Below are positions 13,725 through 15,331 of a stretch of DNA of 15,331 bases, one piece after another. Both the position numbers and the translations under genes were made by a program. Each line of letters opens with the position of its first letter. Position 1 is the first letter of the stretch. This stretch comes from Firmicutes bacterium UBA5486 (GTDB taxonomy: Bacteria; Bacillota; UBA4882; UBA10575): contig DIPO01000074.1 in assembly GCA_002427045.1 (NCBI GenBank), forward strand, positions 1 to 15,331, in the 5' to 3' direction. The notes below the pieces were generated by a model that was given only the letters and a program-made list of their open reading frames with translations, did no database searches and was not told where the DNA came from.

Positions 13725-14183
13725 ATGATTTTACCGATTATTATTGAACCAAATCCAATTCTTCGACAACAATCTCAACCTATTAAGAAGGTAACAAAAC
13801 GAATTAAAACCCTTCTGGAAAATATGCTGGAAACAATGTATCAGGCCGATGGTGTGGGATTAGCTGCCCCTCAGGTCGGTATCAATGAAAGATTGATCGT
13901 CATTGATGTGGGAAAGGGTCCCATTTTGTTGATAAATCCTGAAATTACCGCCAAATTCGGTGAAGAACGGGATGTAGAGGGATGTTTAAGTATTCCCGGG
14001 GAAAATGCTTATATTACTAGAGCCTCTAAAGTAGAGGTGATAGGGCTTAATTCTAAAGGCAAAAAAGTACATTTTAAAGCAGAAGGACTTTTAGCTCGAG
14101 CTTTTCAACATGAAATAGATCATCTTGATGGTATCTTATTTATTGATTACGTAACTAAGGAAGGAGGGGAGCTTAAAAATTGA
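13725..14183 (+). CDS. def: Peptide deformylase
   Basis: The 152-aa metalloprotease removes the formyl group from the N-terminal methionine of new proteins. All three family motifs are present: GVGLAAPQ (43-50), EGCLS with metal ligand C87, and HEIDH (129-133) giving ligands H129 and H133 and catalytic E130. The size fits the short type 1 bacterial enzymes. The frame is open to a GTG at 13716, but that codon overlaps the CGGAG ribosome binding site of the ATG at 13725 (spacing eight), so the ATG is chosen. The stop codon overlaps the start of fmt by four bases, and the two enzymes act at opposite ends of the formyl-methionine cycle. Confidence 0.98.
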   Translation: MILPIIIEPNPILRQQSQPIKKVTKRIKTLLENMLETMYQADGVGLAAPQVGINERLIVIDVGKGPILLINPEITAKFGEERDVEGCLSIPGENAYITRASKVEVIGLNSKGKKVHFKAEGLLARAFQHEIDHLDGILFIDYVTKEGGELKN

Positions 14184-15133
14184 AACTAGTTTTTATGGGA
14201 ACCCCTGAGTTTTCGGAAATATCGCTTTCGCGCTTATTGCAGTCAAAACATGAGATTCTCGGAGTAGTAACGCAACCTGACAGGCCAAAGGGGCGCGGGT
14301 TAAAACTCTATCCTTCTCCTGTAAAAAAACTGGCAGTAGCTAATAATTCACCCATATTTCAACCGAAACAACTTCCGGAACAAGATTTAACCAAATTTTT
14401 AGAAAAAACAAAACCAGATGCGATTATAGTAGTAGCCTATGGTCTTAAAATCCCTCCGGTTTTATTGAATTTTCCTCCGTATGGCTGTATCAATCTTCAT
14501 GCTTCGTTGCTTCCTAAGTATAGAGGGGCCTCCCCAATTCAAGCGGTAATCTTAAACGGGGAGAAGGTTACCGGGGTAACAACAATGAAAATGGATGAAG
14601 GATGGGATACTGGAGATATTCTGCTTACCCACTCTGTACCAATTGGAGAGCAGGAGAACTTTGGTTCGCTCCATGATCGTTTGGCTACGATTGGGGCGGA
14701 TCTCTTAGTCGAGACCCTGAACCTGTTGGAAGCAGGAAAAGTTAAACCGCTACCCCAGAATCATAATGAAGCCAATTATGTGCGTAAACTTTCAACAGAC
14801 GATTTTATTCTTGACTGGTCTGCTGATACCACCTTTTTATATAATCGGATTCGTGGCTTAGATCCAATACCAGGAGCCCGTACTTATTTAGATGGAAAGC
14901 TCCTGAAGATTTGGTCAGCTACTATTGGTGAAGGATGGTATGGATTAAAGAACACTGTTCCTGGGACTATTGGCGAACCGGAAATGGGGGAACAAAAAGG
15001 AATTCCGGTACGTACAAAAGATGGAGTATTATTAATAACTGAACTCCAAAACCCAGGAAAGAAAAGATTAAATTTTGAACAGTTTATGGCAGGTTCACCT
15101 CTACAAGCTGGGTTAGTCTTAGGAGAAAAGTAA
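14180..15133 (+). CDS. fmt: Methionyl-tRNA formyltransferase
   Basis: The 317-aa enzyme transfers a formyl group from 10-formyltetrahydrofolate to Met-tRNA(fMet) for initiation. The N-terminal catalytic domain begins VFMGTPEF and contains the active-site residues N105 and H107 in CINLHASLLPKYRGASPIQ and D143 in GWDTGD. The loop PDRPKGRG (33-40) is the tRNA-contacting insert. The C-terminal OB-like domain starts near 205 (NYVRKLSTDD) and includes NRIRGLDPIPGARTYLDG. Translation starts at TTG, with AAGGAGGGGA upstream and a four-base overlap with the def stop codon. The start is family-typical. The next gene of the cluster lies beyond the window. Confidence 0.98.
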   Translation: MKLVFMGTPEFSEISLSRLLQSKHEILGVVTQPDRPKGRGLKLYPSPVKKLAVANNSPIFQPKQLPEQDLTKFLEKTKPDAIIVVAYGLKIPPVLLNFPPYGCINLHASLLPKYRGASPIQAVILNGEKVTGVTTMKMDEGWDTGDILLTHSVPIGEQENFGSLHDRLATIGADLLVETLNLLEAGKVKPLPQNHNEANYVRKLSTDDFILDWSADTTFLYNRIRGLDPIPGARTYLDGKLLKIWSATIGEGWYGLKNTVPGTIGEPEMGEQKGIPVRTKDGVLLITELQNPGKKRLNFEQFMAGSPLQAGLVLGEK

Positions 15134-15172
15134 GAAACTTTTTTATAAACATATCGTTTCTTTAAATAGAAA

Positions 15173-15190
15173 GAGGGAATTGTATAATTA
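15173..15190 (+). repeat. Dispersed repeat GAGGGAATTGTATAATTA, copy 4
   Basis: This copy differs from the 18-nt consensus by one base (T for C). It lies 40 nt after the fmt stop codon. No inverted partner or flanking direct repeat is visible. Confidence 0.65.
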
Positions 15191-15271
15191 TCTATCTCGC
15201 ATATTAAACCCTTTTAGCAAAGGTCAAAACTACATTGTTTTTACTAAAATCTGGATACGTAATAAAAGCCC

Positions 15272-15290
15272 AGCTTTGTTAAAGCTTTTT
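15272..15290 (+). terminator. Weak terminator-like hairpin after fmt
   Basis: AGCTTT (15272-15277) pairs with AAAGCT (15281-15286) around a GTT loop and is followed by TTTT. An outer AAAAGC/GCTTTT pairing is an alternative fold. The stem is short and AT-rich. It is the best candidate for ending the cluster transcript within the window, about 140 nt after fmt. Nothing else is recognised between 15191 and 15331. Confidence 0.4.
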
Positions 15291-15331
15291 GCGTTGTGTC
15301 CTTTTTAACAATATATTGTGCAGGGACAGAA

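Overview
The window looks like a piece of chromosome from a low-GC Firmicute of the class Clostridia. The evidence is AT-rich coding sequence, strong AGGAGG-type ribosome binding sites, a RemA/DUF370 gene, an ECF sigma/zinc anti-sigma pair, and the housekeeping run yicC-mihF-remA-gmk-rpoZ-coaBC-priA-def-fmt. The actinobacterial-type integration host factor and the UDPGP-family UTP-glucose-1-phosphate uridylyltransferase are not in the Bacillus model set. They would fit deep clostridial lineages (Peptococcaceae- or Syntrophomonas-like), but the genus cannot be fixed from this sequence.

Layout. Positions 1-200 hold a promoter, a tRNA-Ala(GGC) and its terminator. Positions 395-1610 hold serC on the minus strand with its own promoter and terminator. 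A divergent regulatory gap (1583-1917) carries a perfect 26-nt dyad and leads into a monocistronic UDPGP-family nucleotidyltransferase (1918-3495), closed by a strong bidirectional terminator. From 7215 down to 3596 a minus-strand stress-type operon reads htrA, ECF sigma factor, zinc-type anti-sigma factor, an unknown 155-aa protein and a flavin reductase-like protein. An ECF-like promoter lies directly upstream of htrA. From 7554 to 15133 a long plus-strand housekeeping cluster runs from yicC to fmt, with probable internal promoters before rpoZ and before def, and a terminator or attenuator hairpin between rpoZ and coaBC.

How the genes work together. The plus-strand cluster joins RNA turnover (YicC), nucleoid organisation (mIHF), a DNA-binding matrix regulator (RemA), GMP phosphorylation (Gmk), RNA polymerase assembly (RpoZ), coenzyme A synthesis (CoaBC), replication restart (PriA) and formyl-methionine handling (Def, Fmt). 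Its back half is tightly coupled: coaBC/priA and def/fmt overlap, and priA and fmt both start with TTG. The htrA operon reads as an envelope-stress regulon that controls its own sigma factor: a membrane-anchored protease, the sigma factor, its membrane anti-sigma, and two downstream passenger genes.

The least expected feature is a short dispersed repeat with consensus GAGGGAATTGCATAATTA. It occurs outside confidently assigned genes at four places. At 4620-4672 it forms a 53-bp inverted-repeat element bounded by a 7-bp direct repeat, the structure of a miniature transposable element. Most of the rest is ordinary housekeeping sequence, and I found no clear candidate for a large undescribed system.
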